Positions 36,801 to 38,304 of a stretch of DNA of 38,304 nt are shown in pieces. The notes below the pieces were generated by a model. The model ran no database searches. It was not told the DNA's origin and saw only the letters and a program-made list of their open reading frames with translations. The position numbers and the translations under genes are program-made. The stretch is from Candidatus Omnitrophota bacterium (GTDB lineage Bacteria > Omnitrophota > Gorgyraeia > Gygaellales > JAHJCI01): positions 1 through 38,304 of the forward strand of contig JADHWR010000003.1 in assembly GCA_016783355.1 (NCBI GenBank), in the 5' to 3' direction. Numbering within the stretch: the first letter of the stretch is position 1; every line of letters begins with the position of its first letter.

Positions 36801-38304
36801 TACAAAAAACCCATTCCAACCCTCCGGCAAAGTTCAGGACAAGCCCTTCGGTTTGGTTACGCTCGCTCAGGACAAGCAGCCCGGTGGATTATACAAGGAT
36901 TAAGGATAAAACCCGCCAGGTGGCGAAGCAAGGATTAAGGATAAAGGGCGGCTGCTCCAGTTCACCGGTAGGCCGTAATGTCAAGATTCAAGATTTGATC
37001 CCAGTACCATTGAGAATGGATACCATTGAAGATATGAAATTAGAAGGAAAGAAAGTGTTGGTGCGGGTTGATTTTAATCTGCCTTTGAAAGAGGGTAAGG
37101 TCTCTGATGATACCCGGATTAAAGAGGTCTTGCCGACGATAAGGTATCTACTTGACAAGAACTGCAAAATTATTCTGATATCGCATTTAGGCCGGCCTCA
37201 GAAGGAATTGAAGAAGAGGCCGGAGGCAGAAGTCAGGGGGGCTTTAACTCTTGCGCCAGTAGCTGCGGTCTTGGAGGAGCTATTAGGCAGAAAGGTAATT
37301 ATGGCCCCCGATTGTATTGGTGCTGAGGTGGAACGAATTGTTGAAGATATGAAGCAGGGCGATGTGCTTTTATTAGAAAATTTAAGGTTTCATCCCGAAG
37401 AGGAGACGAACGATGAGGAATTTGCTAAACACTTATCTTCATTAGCAGATATCTTTATTCAGGATGCCTTTGGGGTAGTTCACCGGGCCCATGCCTCAAC
37501 GGTGGCGATTACAAAGTTTCTGCCCAGCGCCGCAGGGCTTTTATTAAAGAAGGAAATAGATTATTTAACCAAGGTATTGAACCCCCGCAGGCCATTTGCT
37601 TCAATCCTCGGCGGAAAGAAGGTTTCTGATAAGTTAAAGACGCTTGAGAATCTGTTAGATAAGATGGTTAAAGGCGATGTCTTGATTATCGGCGGGGCTA
37701 TGGCTTATACATTTATGAAGGCAGAAGGTAGAGAAACAGGAAGGTCCTTAGTAGAGGAGGAAATGGTAGGACTGGCAGAAGAAATATTAAATCAGACAGG
37801 TAAAAAGGGGATAAAAGTAGCCTTACCCATTGACCATAAGTCGGTTAATGACATCAAAAAGCCTAAAGGAGAAAGAAGAAGCTTTTTGGGGCCGTATATC
37901 CCTGACGGATTTATGGGTGTAGATATCGGAATTCTAACTAACAAAAATATTGAGTTAAGTTTAAGCGGGGTAAAAACTGTTTTTTGGAATGGCGCTATGG
38001 GTGTATTTGAAGAATATGAATCCTCCTGGGGCACTAGAAGTTTAGTTGACCACTTGGCCCGGAGGGTAGAATTTTATGAAGGTACGGTTGTTTGCGGCGG
38101 AGGCGATACCCTGGCCAGCCTGGCTAAATTTGGCTATAAGGGCAGGATGTCCCATGAGTCAACCGGCGGAGGAGCGGCTTTGGAGTTCTTGGAGGGCAAG
38201 ATATTGCCCGGGATTGAAGCGTTGGAGATTGCTTCAGGACGAGCAAGTTCCTGCGCCAGAGAGCCCGGGAAGAATTCCAGCAGCCCGATGGCTAAATTGC
38301 CCCG
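2..38304 (+). CDS. Giant multidomain protein, interior fragment (no start or stop in window)
   Basis: One reading frame covers the window: codons begin at base 2 and run to the right edge without a stop, giving at least 12,767 residues. All recognised domains (LysM, DUF218, radical SAM, epimerase, nucleotidyltransferases, GT4, phosphoglycerate kinase) lie in this same frame, so it is translated protein and not chance openness; about 600 stops would be expected at random. The left part is membrane- and wall-oriented, the right part is a string of soluble enzyme domains separated by S-S-S-P motifs. The frame must extend beyond both edges: at the left it opens in a membrane segment, at the right it continues past a fresh NSSSPM motif. 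There is no internal ribosome site that I find convincing. Such giant genes are known, from memory, in Candidatus Omnitrophota. Function of the whole is unknown; an envelope-anchored enzyme chain or a processed polyprotein are both possible. Confidence 0.93.
887..1261 (+). other. Charged coiled-coil region
   Basis: Residues 296-420 are rich in Glu, Lys, Gln and Ala with leucine/isoleucine spacing typical of long helices (for example around 1060-1261). The segment from about 1148 to 1250, with a Gly followed by evenly spaced Ala/Leu, faintly recalls TolC-type periplasmic helical hairpins, but I do not consider that assignment proven. It directly follows membrane block A and so is probably extracytoplasmic. 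The stretch that follows, up to about 2005, is soluble and mostly helical with no recognisable family. Confidence 0.5.
2006..2560 (+). other. Zincin-like metallopeptidase segment (HExxH)
   Basis: Codons 2246-2260 read HESAH inside a hydrophobic helix (ALIIHESAHLEEF), the HExxH arrangement in which two histidines bind zinc and the glutamate activates water. Upstream there is a beta-rich stretch ending in SILINRKDW, matching the usual strand-then-active-helix order of zincins. A third zinc ligand is not certain; acidic residues of a downstream helix (about 2330-2350, YLEGDL) are candidates. The segment lies between a coiled coil and a LysM-like domain in the probably external part, so a wall or prey-protein peptidase would fit. 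HExxH alone occurs by chance, hence the modest confidence. The following region to about 3425 is soluble, helical and unassigned, with a beta-rich patch near 2950-3190. Confidence 0.4.
3426..3511 (+). other. Signal-like hydrophobic segment ending in ALAQ
   Basis: Codons about 3428-3508 read as a basic start (KIRF) followed by a moderately hydrophobic run ending SPVSALAQEPP. The small-x-small pattern before Gln resembles a signal peptidase I site, but the core is short and interrupted by a lysine and aspartate. It immediately precedes the LysM-like domain, so it may be a relic of a once separate secreted protein or simply a linker. Confidence 0.25.
3578..3763 (+). other. LysM-like peptidoglycan-binding domain
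   Basis: Residues 1193-1254 follow the LysM pattern: THIVCRGDSLWKIAENY at the start, a middle with KKIAGDNNI, and the end IKPGQKILISLP. These match the family's GD-S/T-L-W-x-IA, the A-x-N-x-I turn and the I-x-PGQ-x-L-x-IP strand. LysM domains bind the N-acetylglucosamine part of peptidoglycan or chitin. The domain is slightly longer than the usual 45-50 residues because of an insertion (LINKIRKDGSPYVYAF) before the final strand. Its presence places this part of the protein in contact with the cell wall, either the cell's own or that of a partner or prey. Confidence 0.8.
3764..5629 (+). other. Unassigned soluble region between LysM and glycosidase-like domains
   Basis: About 620 residues without a family I recognise. 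The sequence is mixed helix and strand, with many Lys and Glu, and includes one hydrophobic patch near 4855-4960 (LELILAPVNIILGMSG) that may be membrane-associated or a buried helix. A duplicated-looking basic/acidic helical region follows around 5000-5330. No repeats at DNA level were noticed. The frame and composition continue without a break, so this is coding sequence. Confidence 0.5.
5630..7165 (+). other. Alpha/alpha-barrel glycosidase-like domain
   Basis: Residues about 1877-2388 carry a pattern that I associate with (alpha/alpha)6-barrel sugar hydrolases. There is a helix pair with YTWDAMLNTHRSLLAGDMER near 6131-6190, and a GVPAAFDAFRG turn near 6262-6295. The EPNAIVFAFF helix near 6488, followed by a WLKENMW helix near 6578-6600, and a CDAQSRWILADID helix near 6653-6690 continue the pattern. 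An aromatic GW-TP segment closes the domain near 7087-7105. Paired helices alternate with loops rich in aromatic and acidic residues. The exact family and catalytic acids cannot be fixed by eye. It sits after the LysM-like domain, consistent with action on a wall or exopolysaccharide. Confidence 0.5.
7166..7399 (+). other. Acidic/basic linker
   Basis: Low-hydrophobicity connector between the barrel-like domain and the beta-rich region, with many Glu, Arg and Lys and no recognisable motif. Confidence 0.4.
7400..11197 (+). other. Long beta-strand-rich region recalling YD/RHS repeats
   Basis: About 1,265 residues of alternating hydrophobic/polar strands, very rich in Tyr, Asp, Asn, Arg and Lys, with recurring turns such as YDEFGVIQETKVY, LDSQGRPEKEIDL, FDKRGRIRYRGEDTY and IDKATGFNKGNPRW. 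The D-x-x-G-x-[IL] turns followed by a strand are reminiscent of YD/RHS-type beta shells, but no canonical repeat array is visible, so this is a resemblance only. It ends directly before a transmembrane helix, so it is probably exposed outside the membrane. It contains no membrane segment. Such large beta regions often form shells, adhesins or carbohydrate-binding surfaces. Confidence 0.35.
11198..11290 (+). other. Single transmembrane segment with basic exit
   Basis: Codons about 11225-11285 form a hydrophobic helix (IISIVGIFLTSLLLIPQLL) followed by a strongly basic stretch with RKIKARK. By the positive-inside rule the chain enters the cytoplasm here, after the beta-rich region outside. It is a clear topological boundary. 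Confidence 0.75.
11291..12397 (+). other. Helical, probably cytoplasmic linker domain
   Basis: About 370 residues that are highly charged and helical, beginning with a basic stretch and including LWELAEERRTLKVLGAMALK near 11367-11425 and several amphipathic helices. No family recognised. It connects the single membrane helix to the large membrane block and probably lies in the cytoplasm. Confidence 0.4.
12398..14640 (+). other. Membrane block B (about 16-18 transmembrane segments)
   Basis: Residues about 4133-4880 are a dense series of hydrophobic helices, among them those near 12400-12480, 12515-12590, 12690-12750, 12765-12835, 12970-13060, 13120-13200, 13235-13300, 13590-13665, 13675-13735, 13780-13900, 14080-14130, 14145-14225, 14265-14310, 14320-14390, 14445-14510 and 14565-14630. 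Loops are short and often basic (for example FGRWLFRRG and LSKRFG). No transporter signature is visible. Because a large soluble domain that may be a glycosyltransferase follows directly, the block could be the membrane channel of a polysaccharide synthase; that is inference. Confidence 0.8.
14641..14926 (+). other. Charged connector after membrane block B
   Basis: A short soluble stretch rich in Glu, Lys and Asn follows the last helix of membrane block B and leads into the next soluble domain, which begins with RKWGLIFAGG. It has no recognisable motif. Confidence 0.4.
14927..16440 (+). other. Putative membrane-linked glycosyltransferase (glucan-synthase-like, uncertain)
   Basis: About 500 soluble residues after membrane block B. 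Notable segments are NEHNDIVRAWHLRRWL (about 15446-15495), ELIMYLASNKYDD (about 15587-15625), a strand ending IVVDRNACVNDLDAFMEDV (about 15821-15877), IIIPGRGTTN (about 15908-15937) and GVGISEDIWAVEQQAY (about 16217-16262). An N-x-H/N-D-N-Y-like helix, an 'I-x-RG' strand and an 'SEDI-[FW]-A' motif occur in that order in callose/beta-1,3-glucan synthases (GT48), which also pair such a domain with many membrane helices. The match is partial and by memory, so the family could be another polysaccharide synthase. Substrate unknown. Confidence 0.3.
16472..16726 (+). repeat. ~80-residue unit, copy 1
   Basis: Reads GVLYINPNTLRGP, an acidic insert, then RKAIFEGYLLYRLSGNNETQ, a helix with YLIEKGLLESH, and ends GLQADGSWFNTL. 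It is repeated almost unchanged about 450 bases downstream. The first copy has an extra acidic/proline insert (PPEEEESIFPLE) that the second lacks. Function unknown; it is probably a small helical domain closing the preceding enzyme-like domain. Confidence 0.8.
16919..17158 (+). repeat. ~80-residue unit, copy 2
   Basis: Second copy of the unit at 16472-16726: NVLYVNPNILRAP, RKAIFEGYLLYRLSGNNETQ, YLIEKGLLESH, and GLRPDGSWLQTL in the same order and spacing. The twenty-residue core beginning RKAIFEGY is identical in protein but differs at several synonymous positions, so the duplication is not brand new and is kept by selection on the protein. The intervening 16727-16918 is a spacer with an acidic segment. 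Confidence 0.8.
17267..17452 (+). other. Internal lipobox-like segment plus transmembrane helix
   Basis: A basic start (RIRRWLSGLFNRH) leads into a hydrophobic stretch ending FLSGCSDV; LSGC at 17342-17353 matches the lipobox in which the cysteine of a bacterial lipoprotein is lipidated. A serine/asparagine linker follows, and then a second, very hydrophobic run IIIVVVVVLVTLL near 17399-17440 that is a convincing transmembrane helix. In a single-gene lipoprotein this would be the N-terminus, so it may be a relic of gene fusion, or a functional internal hairpin. After this point I see no further membrane segment in the window, so the rest is probably on one side of the membrane, most likely the cytoplasm. 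Confidence 0.6.
17516..18460 (+). other. HEAT / PBS-lyase-type repeat array
   Basis: A run of about 30-residue helical pairs with the classic signatures: DVRVLAAETLGNRGNKKAVE, CVRRAVAEALGKIGDKRAVE, AVREATAEALKKLGA, IVRRDVVEALHDIGSTQAVP, YVRQTVAQALDAL, and later AVQTLGRIGDERAVEPLIE. The [IV]R-x-x-[AV]-A-x-[AT]-L-G-x-[IL]-G-[DS]-x-[RK]-AV pattern is diagnostic of HEAT-like solenoids. They act as protein-binding scaffolds and have no catalysis of their own. Six or more repeats are clear; the middle (about 17945-18030) is degenerate. A recent 33-base tandem duplication lies inside one repeat (18158-18223). The solenoid begins immediately after the last membrane helix, a good place for a cytoplasmic scaffold. 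Confidence 0.9.
18158..18223 (+). repeat. 33-bp in-frame tandem duplication
   Basis: Bases 18158-18190 and 18191-18223 are two adjacent copies of the same 33 bases, starting gactattttt, differing only at an a/g and at the last base. The protein reads DYFYGDVAKAF then DYFCGDVAKAL. Because the unit is a multiple of three the frame is kept. Near identity shows the event is recent, and it adds 11 residues to a HEAT repeat. Confidence 0.95.
18461..18985 (+). other. Unassigned region before the first S-S-S-P motif
   Basis: About 175 soluble residues following the HEAT array, largely helical with an acidic end (YDYLDYDEAEALVREL). There is a short glycine-rich stretch (VGGGASGP) near 18875-18900. 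I do not recognise a family. It ends at the first S-S-S-P motif (18986), which marks a module boundary. Confidence 0.4.
19070..19795 (+). other. DUF218 domain, YdcF-like
   Basis: Residues 6357-6598 match the DUF218 (YdcF/ElyC/SanA) family over its full length. ADLLLILGNSRIEVAEEGV is the first strand and loop, and KILIAGGIGRESE the glycine-rich second strand. EAEIFREILIINGVKEKDI is the acidic helix, STNSEQNIRNA the S-T-x-E-N-I motif, and LIQHPAIQRRAAATF the H-P-x-x-x-RR segment. The YGPKGEGFIVDVSIP tail is typical of E. coli YdcF, whose length (about 266 residues) also agrees. YdcF binds S-adenosylmethionine in vitro; related proteins act in envelope carbon-carrier metabolism. The domain is framed by NSSSPV at its start, so it looks like a complete inserted enzyme. 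A short piece of its tail recurs at 30035-30160. Confidence 0.85.
19796..20056 (+). other. Helical linker between DUF218 and radical SAM domains
   Basis: About 87 residues of charged helix (VMKVMRRLLSHPEAR, then DLLSVYKIIKASEKLRS) with no recognisable motif. No S-S-S-P motif separates these two domains, so they may have been fused before being captured. Confidence 0.4.
20057..21061 (+). other. Radical SAM domain with SPASM-like C-terminus
   Basis: Residues 6686-7020. The cluster motif CPHQCVFC (20105-20128) is the C-x3-C-x2-C site that holds a [4Fe-4S] cluster and S-adenosylmethionine, preceded by the strand LIVEFHPGEW. Strands IWVSGGLEPL (GGE-like loop) and TRLYTNGEIF follow as in the family's barrel. 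The C-terminal part has further cysteines: SCYARLL (20843), FICDYI (20900) and CKNCKIDC (21020-21043), an arrangement typical of SPASM domains that carry auxiliary clusters, found in peptide- or protein-modifying enzymes. The substrate cannot be predicted. The clusters need a reducing compartment, which supports a cytoplasmic location for this half of the protein. Confidence 0.88.
21167..22276 (+). other. NAD-dependent epimerase/dehydratase (extended SDR)
   Basis: Residues 7056-7425. VALVTGATGFIGSHLI contains the G-x-x-G-x-x-G dinucleotide site (21206-21226). VYHLAA and LVYISSAHIY are the next conserved strands, YPLSK (21800-21814) is the catalytic Y-x3-K pair, and LRFNNVFGVRQ matches the sugar-binding R-x-x-N-V-F/Y-G motif. 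RNFIYINDVVKAI matches the family's R-D-F-[IV]-[HY]-V-x-D motif, and KAKRELGLTVTPFE is the usual end. This is the nucleotide-sugar epimerase/dehydratase type; an insertion near 21600-21780 lies just before Y-x3-K. The start follows ASSPV (21134). All catalytic residues visible appear intact, so an active enzyme on an NDP-sugar is likely. Confidence 0.92.
22277..22654 (+). other. Helical region after the epimerase
   Basis: About 126 residues of charged amphipathic helix rich in Lys, Glu and Trp, with no recognised family. It continues the chain without an S-S-S-P motif into the HD-like region. Confidence 0.35.
22655..23050 (+). other. Degenerate HD-like domain
   Basis: The order of motifs recalls HD-superfamily phosphohydrolases: RLTIIFHELCQLL (22727-22765) in place of the HD helix, VLVLISQHEEFNTLQFGES (22865-22921) in place of the second histidine segment, and ASILYLIDNAGV (22988-23023) for the last aspartate. 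In active HD enzymes the first motif is His-Asp binding a metal; here it reads His-Glu. The family assignment is by motif order only. If correct the domain may be inactive or regulatory. Confidence 0.35.
23051..23686 (+). other. Helical, lysine-rich region ending at NSSSPV
   Basis: About 210 residues, strongly helical and charged (for example EIEKDKKEKELFFRFLAKEM near 23280-23340). It ends with a strand LILNIKPQ and then the NSSSPV motif at 23687. No family recognised; probably the C-terminal part of the HD-like module. Confidence 0.4.
23705..24289 (+). other. Small module with S-S-P-flanked segments
   Basis: After NSSSPV comes a short mixed domain (HIVSTPAELQGF, then LAQLQGIYQDRLKQIIGF), a second SSSPL at 23963, a helical segment (NEHTWLKATKKILAALAKEY) and ASSPI at 24257. 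The S/T-P-A-E plus L-x-Q-L-x-G-[IL]-Y-Q-x-[RK]-L signature recurs at 30224-30320, so this is a duplicated building block. Function unknown. Confidence 0.5.
24290..26104 (+). other. UDP-sugar pyrophosphorylase-like domain (UDPGP family)
   Basis: Residues 8097-8701. GFYAGAATRMGKGPLYPLD (24968-25020) corresponds to the G-G-x-G-T-R-[LM] nucleotide loop. FNFTIILHIN, then YGFNSANVIIVVQPMLPG, match the sugar/UTP segment; YPYNHGWARMQL matches the P-x-G-H-G turn; and NRINDLDRLSL plus VGNPTGQKGGLGL correspond to the uridine/metal N-x-D-N-x-L and K-x-G-G-x-G motifs. The family makes UDP-sugars from UTP and sugar-1-phosphate. An N-terminal helical half (24300-24960) precedes the loop. A partial copy of this N-terminal half occurs at 28994-29857. 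The domain ends before SSSSPL at 26111. Exact sugar specificity cannot be read. Confidence 0.7.
24432..24541 (+). repeat. 110-bp near-identical repeat, copy 1
   Basis: Bases 24432-24541, starting acagaaccacctggataccc, match 29142-29251 with about 4 differences clustered in one codon group. In both copies the protein reads NRTTWIPKLEELLA / DRTTWIPKLEELLA and then GKLRAGPFKSFFAAIYQGILY. Flanking sequence is far more diverged, which suggests recent gene conversion between the two module copies. Confidence 0.9.
26126..27100 (+). other. DUF89 (ARMT1-like) domain
   Basis: The core 26735-27070 reads HYIHITGNIYGIAADLMFIQ, then KITLVAKTRGREDEALISDV, VDSGSLSVGT and LIAKGEMNNLTL. This matches the DUF89 metal-dependent phosphatase order: D-N-x-G-E strand-helix, K-x-x-P-x-x-x-D-x-T, S-G-x-x-x-x-G and A-K-G-x-x-N. 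The A-K-G-E-M-N-N motif is kept, but the D-N-x-G-E metal site is altered to G-N-I-Y-G, so catalysis may be lost. The N-terminal helical part (26126-26700) resembles the family's all-helical half, which follows SSSSPL. DUF89 enzymes repair or remove damaged phosphometabolites. Confidence 0.6.
27101..28239 (+). other. Unassigned region between DUF89-like and NAGPA domains
   Basis: About 380 soluble residues. It includes RIALAEERITRQFTGLFWDE, a polar stretch with many Lys/Glu near 27540-27660, and ALKERELILAQTIADTYSET near 27752-27810. I recognise no family. No S-S-S-P motif divides it from either neighbour. Confidence 0.35.
28240..28970 (+). other. Phosphodiester glycosidase (NAGPA-type) domain
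   Basis: WLMGGGTLLVYQGRNLV (about 28523-28570) corresponds to the G-G-G-P-x-L-[IV]-x-x-G entry. WLRGPRMIIGMTKDGRFF (28661-28715) matches R-x-P-R-[ST]-x-[IV]-G-x-x-x-D-G, and TFDGRSDSVGATFAEA the D-G-R-x-x-x-S-x-G-x-[TS] segment. AINLDGGSSVGLSV (28817-28858) is the hallmark N-L-D-G-G-S-S; IRPINTFGMLV closes the fold. This family hydrolyses sugar-phosphodiester bonds such as GlcNAc-1-P-O-sugar, and in bacteria is often secreted or linked to exopolysaccharide and wall polymers. Here it lies among cytosol-type enzymes. The domain ends at SSSSPV (28976). Confidence 0.8.
28994..29857 (+). pseudogene. Truncated copy of the UDPGP-like module (N-terminal half only)
   Basis: Starts after SSSSPV with LTQQQVAEDIGKKEPQIRDL, parallel to LTQEITQKQSQIRELTKEEY at 24311. 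It then follows the same order: KQFL-Q-TDRTTWIPKLEELL, GKLRAGPFKSFFAAIYQGIL, helical middle with KAKRLNAAKLSVLEE, and FFAGAATRMKKGPLYGLDPW (29747-29806). It stops after EVVIEVVNG, before the YGFNSANV, P-x-G-H-G and N-x-D-N parts of the full domain, so it cannot be a complete enzyme. It is still in frame and translated, so 'pseudogene' here means a domain remnant inside an intact frame. A 110-base stretch is almost identical to the first copy. Confidence 0.85.
29142..29251 (+). repeat. 110-bp near-identical repeat, copy 2
   Basis: Partner of 24432-24541, about 4,710 bases downstream, in the same orientation and reading frame. Differences are concentrated in the codons for LADQ versus LAEE. Confidence 0.9.
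29858..30034 (+). other. Junction segment with a mobile-element-like motif
   Basis: About 50 residues ending the truncated pyrophosphorylase copy. It contains RYDRELRDKLRVK, a GVALYGNPGTQYLIPQ stretch that may be the tail of some enzyme, and ASPV at 29993. At 30010-30032 the DNA reads aaaaaatgactctgacccca then ttt. Its reverse complement contains GGGGTCAGAGTCATTT, which from memory is a motif widely seen with REP-associated Y1-type (IS200-like) transposons. It is read through as RKNDSDPIS, and a DUF218 remnant begins directly after it. Confidence 0.5.
30035..30172 (+). pseudogene. Fossil tail of a DUF218 (YdcF-like) domain
   Basis: PYFNIILGEVHRL followed by YGPQGKGFIVYVKIP and a YKEL helix aligns with the end of the DUF218 domain at 19675-19790 (YYINMALGETDRL, YGPKGEGFIVDVSIP, AYIRL). 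Only the last 45 or so residues remain; the nucleotide-binding strands are missing. It sits between a mobile-element-like motif (30010-30032) and NSSSPI (30188), as if a second DUF218 module was deleted down to its end. It remains in frame. Confidence 0.85.
30173..30361 (+). other. Remnant of the S-S-P-A-E building block
   Basis: Between NSSSPI (30188) and SSSPI (30350) lies FSRVASSPAEVVVI, then LTQLAGLYQAKLRQVSGFDAHG. The same signature occurs at 23705-23885 (STPAELQGF, LAQLQGIYQDRLKQIIGF). It is shorter here, so it is a reduced copy. Three motif variants within 165 bases make this the densest cluster. Confidence 0.65.
30362..32326 (+). other. UTP-glucose-1-phosphate uridylyltransferase-like domain (UDPGP family)
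   Basis: Residues about 10121-10775. VITFNPMDGGLGTSVERKTY contains the G-G-L-G-T-S nucleotide loop (30653-30670). APGGHGQWG (31106-31131) is the P-x-G-H-G motif. IRAFYNGDGIANFPD matches the N-x-D-G/N metal segment, and STTKTGIDKKGGQIGIQ (31283-31333) is the K-T-x-x-D-x-K-G-G signature. AFNTNIALIN, IEGAIGSALLNLNAFF and TKFFTPVKNAFDYVLQAYSD are later conserved blocks. The end (SLTIKGRVALKGVILKGEVII) forms short strands like the left-handed helix of UDP-glucose pyrophosphorylases. Length, order and key residues are those of a complete enzyme that makes UDP-glucose from UTP and glucose-1-phosphate. It lies between SSSPI (30350) and ASSPV (32327), so it occupies a whole inter-motif slot. Confidence 0.85.
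32342..34115 (+). other. Alpha-glucan phosphorylase-like domain (GT35) without the cofactor lysine
   Basis: LASGGLGFLSGETCGGYGQL (32483-32542) matches the S-G-G-L-G-x-L-[AS]-G-[ED] entry of glycogen/alpha-glucan phosphorylases. LRLNEPQLLFVEVAR matches L-N-E-[GP]-H, TTHTPEAAALPVYD (about 32999-33040) matches T-x-H-T-P-x-x-A, RRLVAYKEQRIL matches R-R-x-x-x-Y-K, and FIFIDGSGTEIMKLATQACD plus MPRSTREACGTSDQRAAFNG (33716-33775) match the catalytic C-terminal half. In true phosphorylases the last block is E-A-[SC]-G-T-S/G-x-M-K-x-x-x-N-G, with the lysine holding pyridoxal phosphate; here it is arginine (33758-33760). The domain may therefore not catalyse phosphorolysis. Confidence 0.75.
34116..34475 (+). 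other. Beta-sandwich-like domain after the phosphorylase
   Basis: About 115 residues of alternating strands: VHNLKVNPVSRDSYEVSVDI, LLIQLQYGKYDGTFWQTL, LYRAKTTLQLPPGDYGITAR. The pattern resembles an immunoglobulin- or carbohydrate-binding-like fold that often accompanies alpha-glucan enzymes. It ends at SSSPI (34478). No specific family assigned. Confidence 0.5.
34490..35835 (+). other. GT4 glycosyltransferase, trehalose synthase (TreT)-like
   Basis: Residues about 11497-11945. FINATACGRGVAEILHNLVP (34631-34690) matches the N-x-T-A-x-G-G-G-V-A-E-[IM]-L opening of trehalose glycosyltransferring synthases. TKKVHNLIQGK follows, and RIVFRLHIDACG is the R-x-H-I-D strand. CVSRFDPWKGQ (35294-35323) is the sugar-nucleotide phosphate site. 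REGFGLVVAEAL (35555-35590) gives the E-x7-E motif of retaining GT-B enzymes. TreT moves glucose from an NDP-glucose to glucose. Two deviations: the G-G-G loop reads C-G-R-G, and the segment usually written H-D-P-Q-P reads E-D-A-Q-P (34942-34956), so the acceptor or reaction may differ. It follows directly after a UDP-glucose-forming domain in the chain. Confidence 0.85.
35836..36346 (+). other. Unassigned soluble region after the GT4 domain
   Basis: About 170 residues with NREVVAVGNVTQKVVAGIRK, a helical segment with SREEIGRAMGI, a strand pair, and a helix FDMIVNYMVQIIEERSE. No family recognised. It ends at SSSPM (36350) and NSPV (36383). Confidence 0.4.
36411..36800 (+). other. Coiled-coil segment
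   Basis: About 130 residues of long charged helix with regular hydrophobic spacing (FKIIELEEQIAASD, INNLEEEIKQFQETI, then LRNRIKQLYRDILRTKKRID and MLEEEFSKAQFNLLSLQK). It probably makes a coiled coil or spacer between the sugar enzymes and the phosphoglycerate kinase domain. Confidence 0.7.
36833..36946 (+). repeat. REP-like insertion and direct repeats read in frame
   Basis: The 10-mer caggacaagc occurs at 36835-36844 and 36868-36877, around cccttcgg and gctcgctcag. This matches the family of short mobile repeats with core TTCAGGACAAGC-CCTTCG-GCTCAGGACAAGC that I recall as common in intergenic DNA of many bacteria. Right after it, caaggattaaggataaa (17 bases) occurs twice, at 36894-36910 and 36929-36945. 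In the giant frame it is read as FRTSPSVWLRSLRTSSPVDY and then KDKTRQVAKQGLRIKG, low-complexity basic sequence unlike its neighbours. It carries its own SSPV. Confidence 0.65.
37016..38240 (+). other. pgk: Phosphoglycerate kinase domain, complete
   Basis: Residues 12339-12746, about 405 residues, the normal length of bacterial phosphoglycerate kinase. All signatures are present: VRVDFNLP (37061), SHLGRP (37181), LLLENLRFHPEEE, FIQDAFGVVHRAHAS, ILGGKKVSDKL (nucleotide lysines), IIGGAMAYTFMKAEG, VFWNGAMGVFE and CGGGDTLASL, then HESTGGGAALEFLEGKILPG. The enzyme makes ATP from 1,3-bisphosphoglycerate and ADP in glycolysis. Small deviations: WNGAMG in place of the usual WNGPMG, and HESTGGG in place of HISTGGG. 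A methionine (37016) lies just before the domain, but I see no convincing ribosome site upstream. It is preceded by SSSPV (36956) and followed by NSSSPM (38273), so the whole enzyme occupies one inter-motif slot. Confidence 0.95.
38241..38304 (+). other. Tail after PGK with a new NSSSPM motif, running off the window
   Basis: After the last PGK helix come about 10 residues (RASSCAREPGK) and then NSSSPMAKLP, where the window ends. The motif DNA (aattccagcagcccgatg) is nearly the same as at 36347 (tattccagcagcccgatg). By the pattern seen upstream, a further module should begin here. Confidence 0.8.

Larger units (their letters stand above)
18986..38290 (+). repeat. Recurring S-S-S-P-[VILM] module-boundary motif
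   Basis: The tetrapeptide SSSP or a close variant recurs at: 18986 (DSSSPN), 19055 (NSSSPV), 21134 (ASSPV), 23687 (NSSSPV), 23963 (SSSPL), 24257 (ASSPI), 26111 (SSSSPL), 28976 (SSSSPV), 29993 (ASPV), 30188 (NSSSPI), 30224 (ASSPA), 30350 (SSSPI), 32327 (ASSPV), 34478 (SSSPI), 36350 (SSSPM), 36383 (NSPV), 36875 (SSPV), 36956 (SSSPV) and 38273 (NSSSPM). None was seen before 18986. Most lie exactly between recognisable domains: before DUF218, between radical SAM and epimerase, before and after the pyrophosphorylase-like domains, before the phosphorylase-like, GT4 and PGK domains. The residue after P is nearly always V, I, L or M. Several copies are similar at DNA level as well. The role is unknown: flexible linker, processing site or recombination seam. 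Confidence 0.85.

Noticed and set aside
37750..37765. gaggagg followed by aaatg, a possible internal start
   Set aside because: It encodes VEEEM in the middle of the PGK domain; starting there would cut the enzyme in two.
15..38300. Many other short open frames on both strands (60-110 codons)
   Set aside because: All overlap the giant frame, lack ribosome sites and domains, and appear to be shadows of its codon usage.
2..38304. The window as an operon of several genes in the same frame
   Set aside because: No stop codons or spacers separate the domains, so separate genes are not possible without processing of the product.
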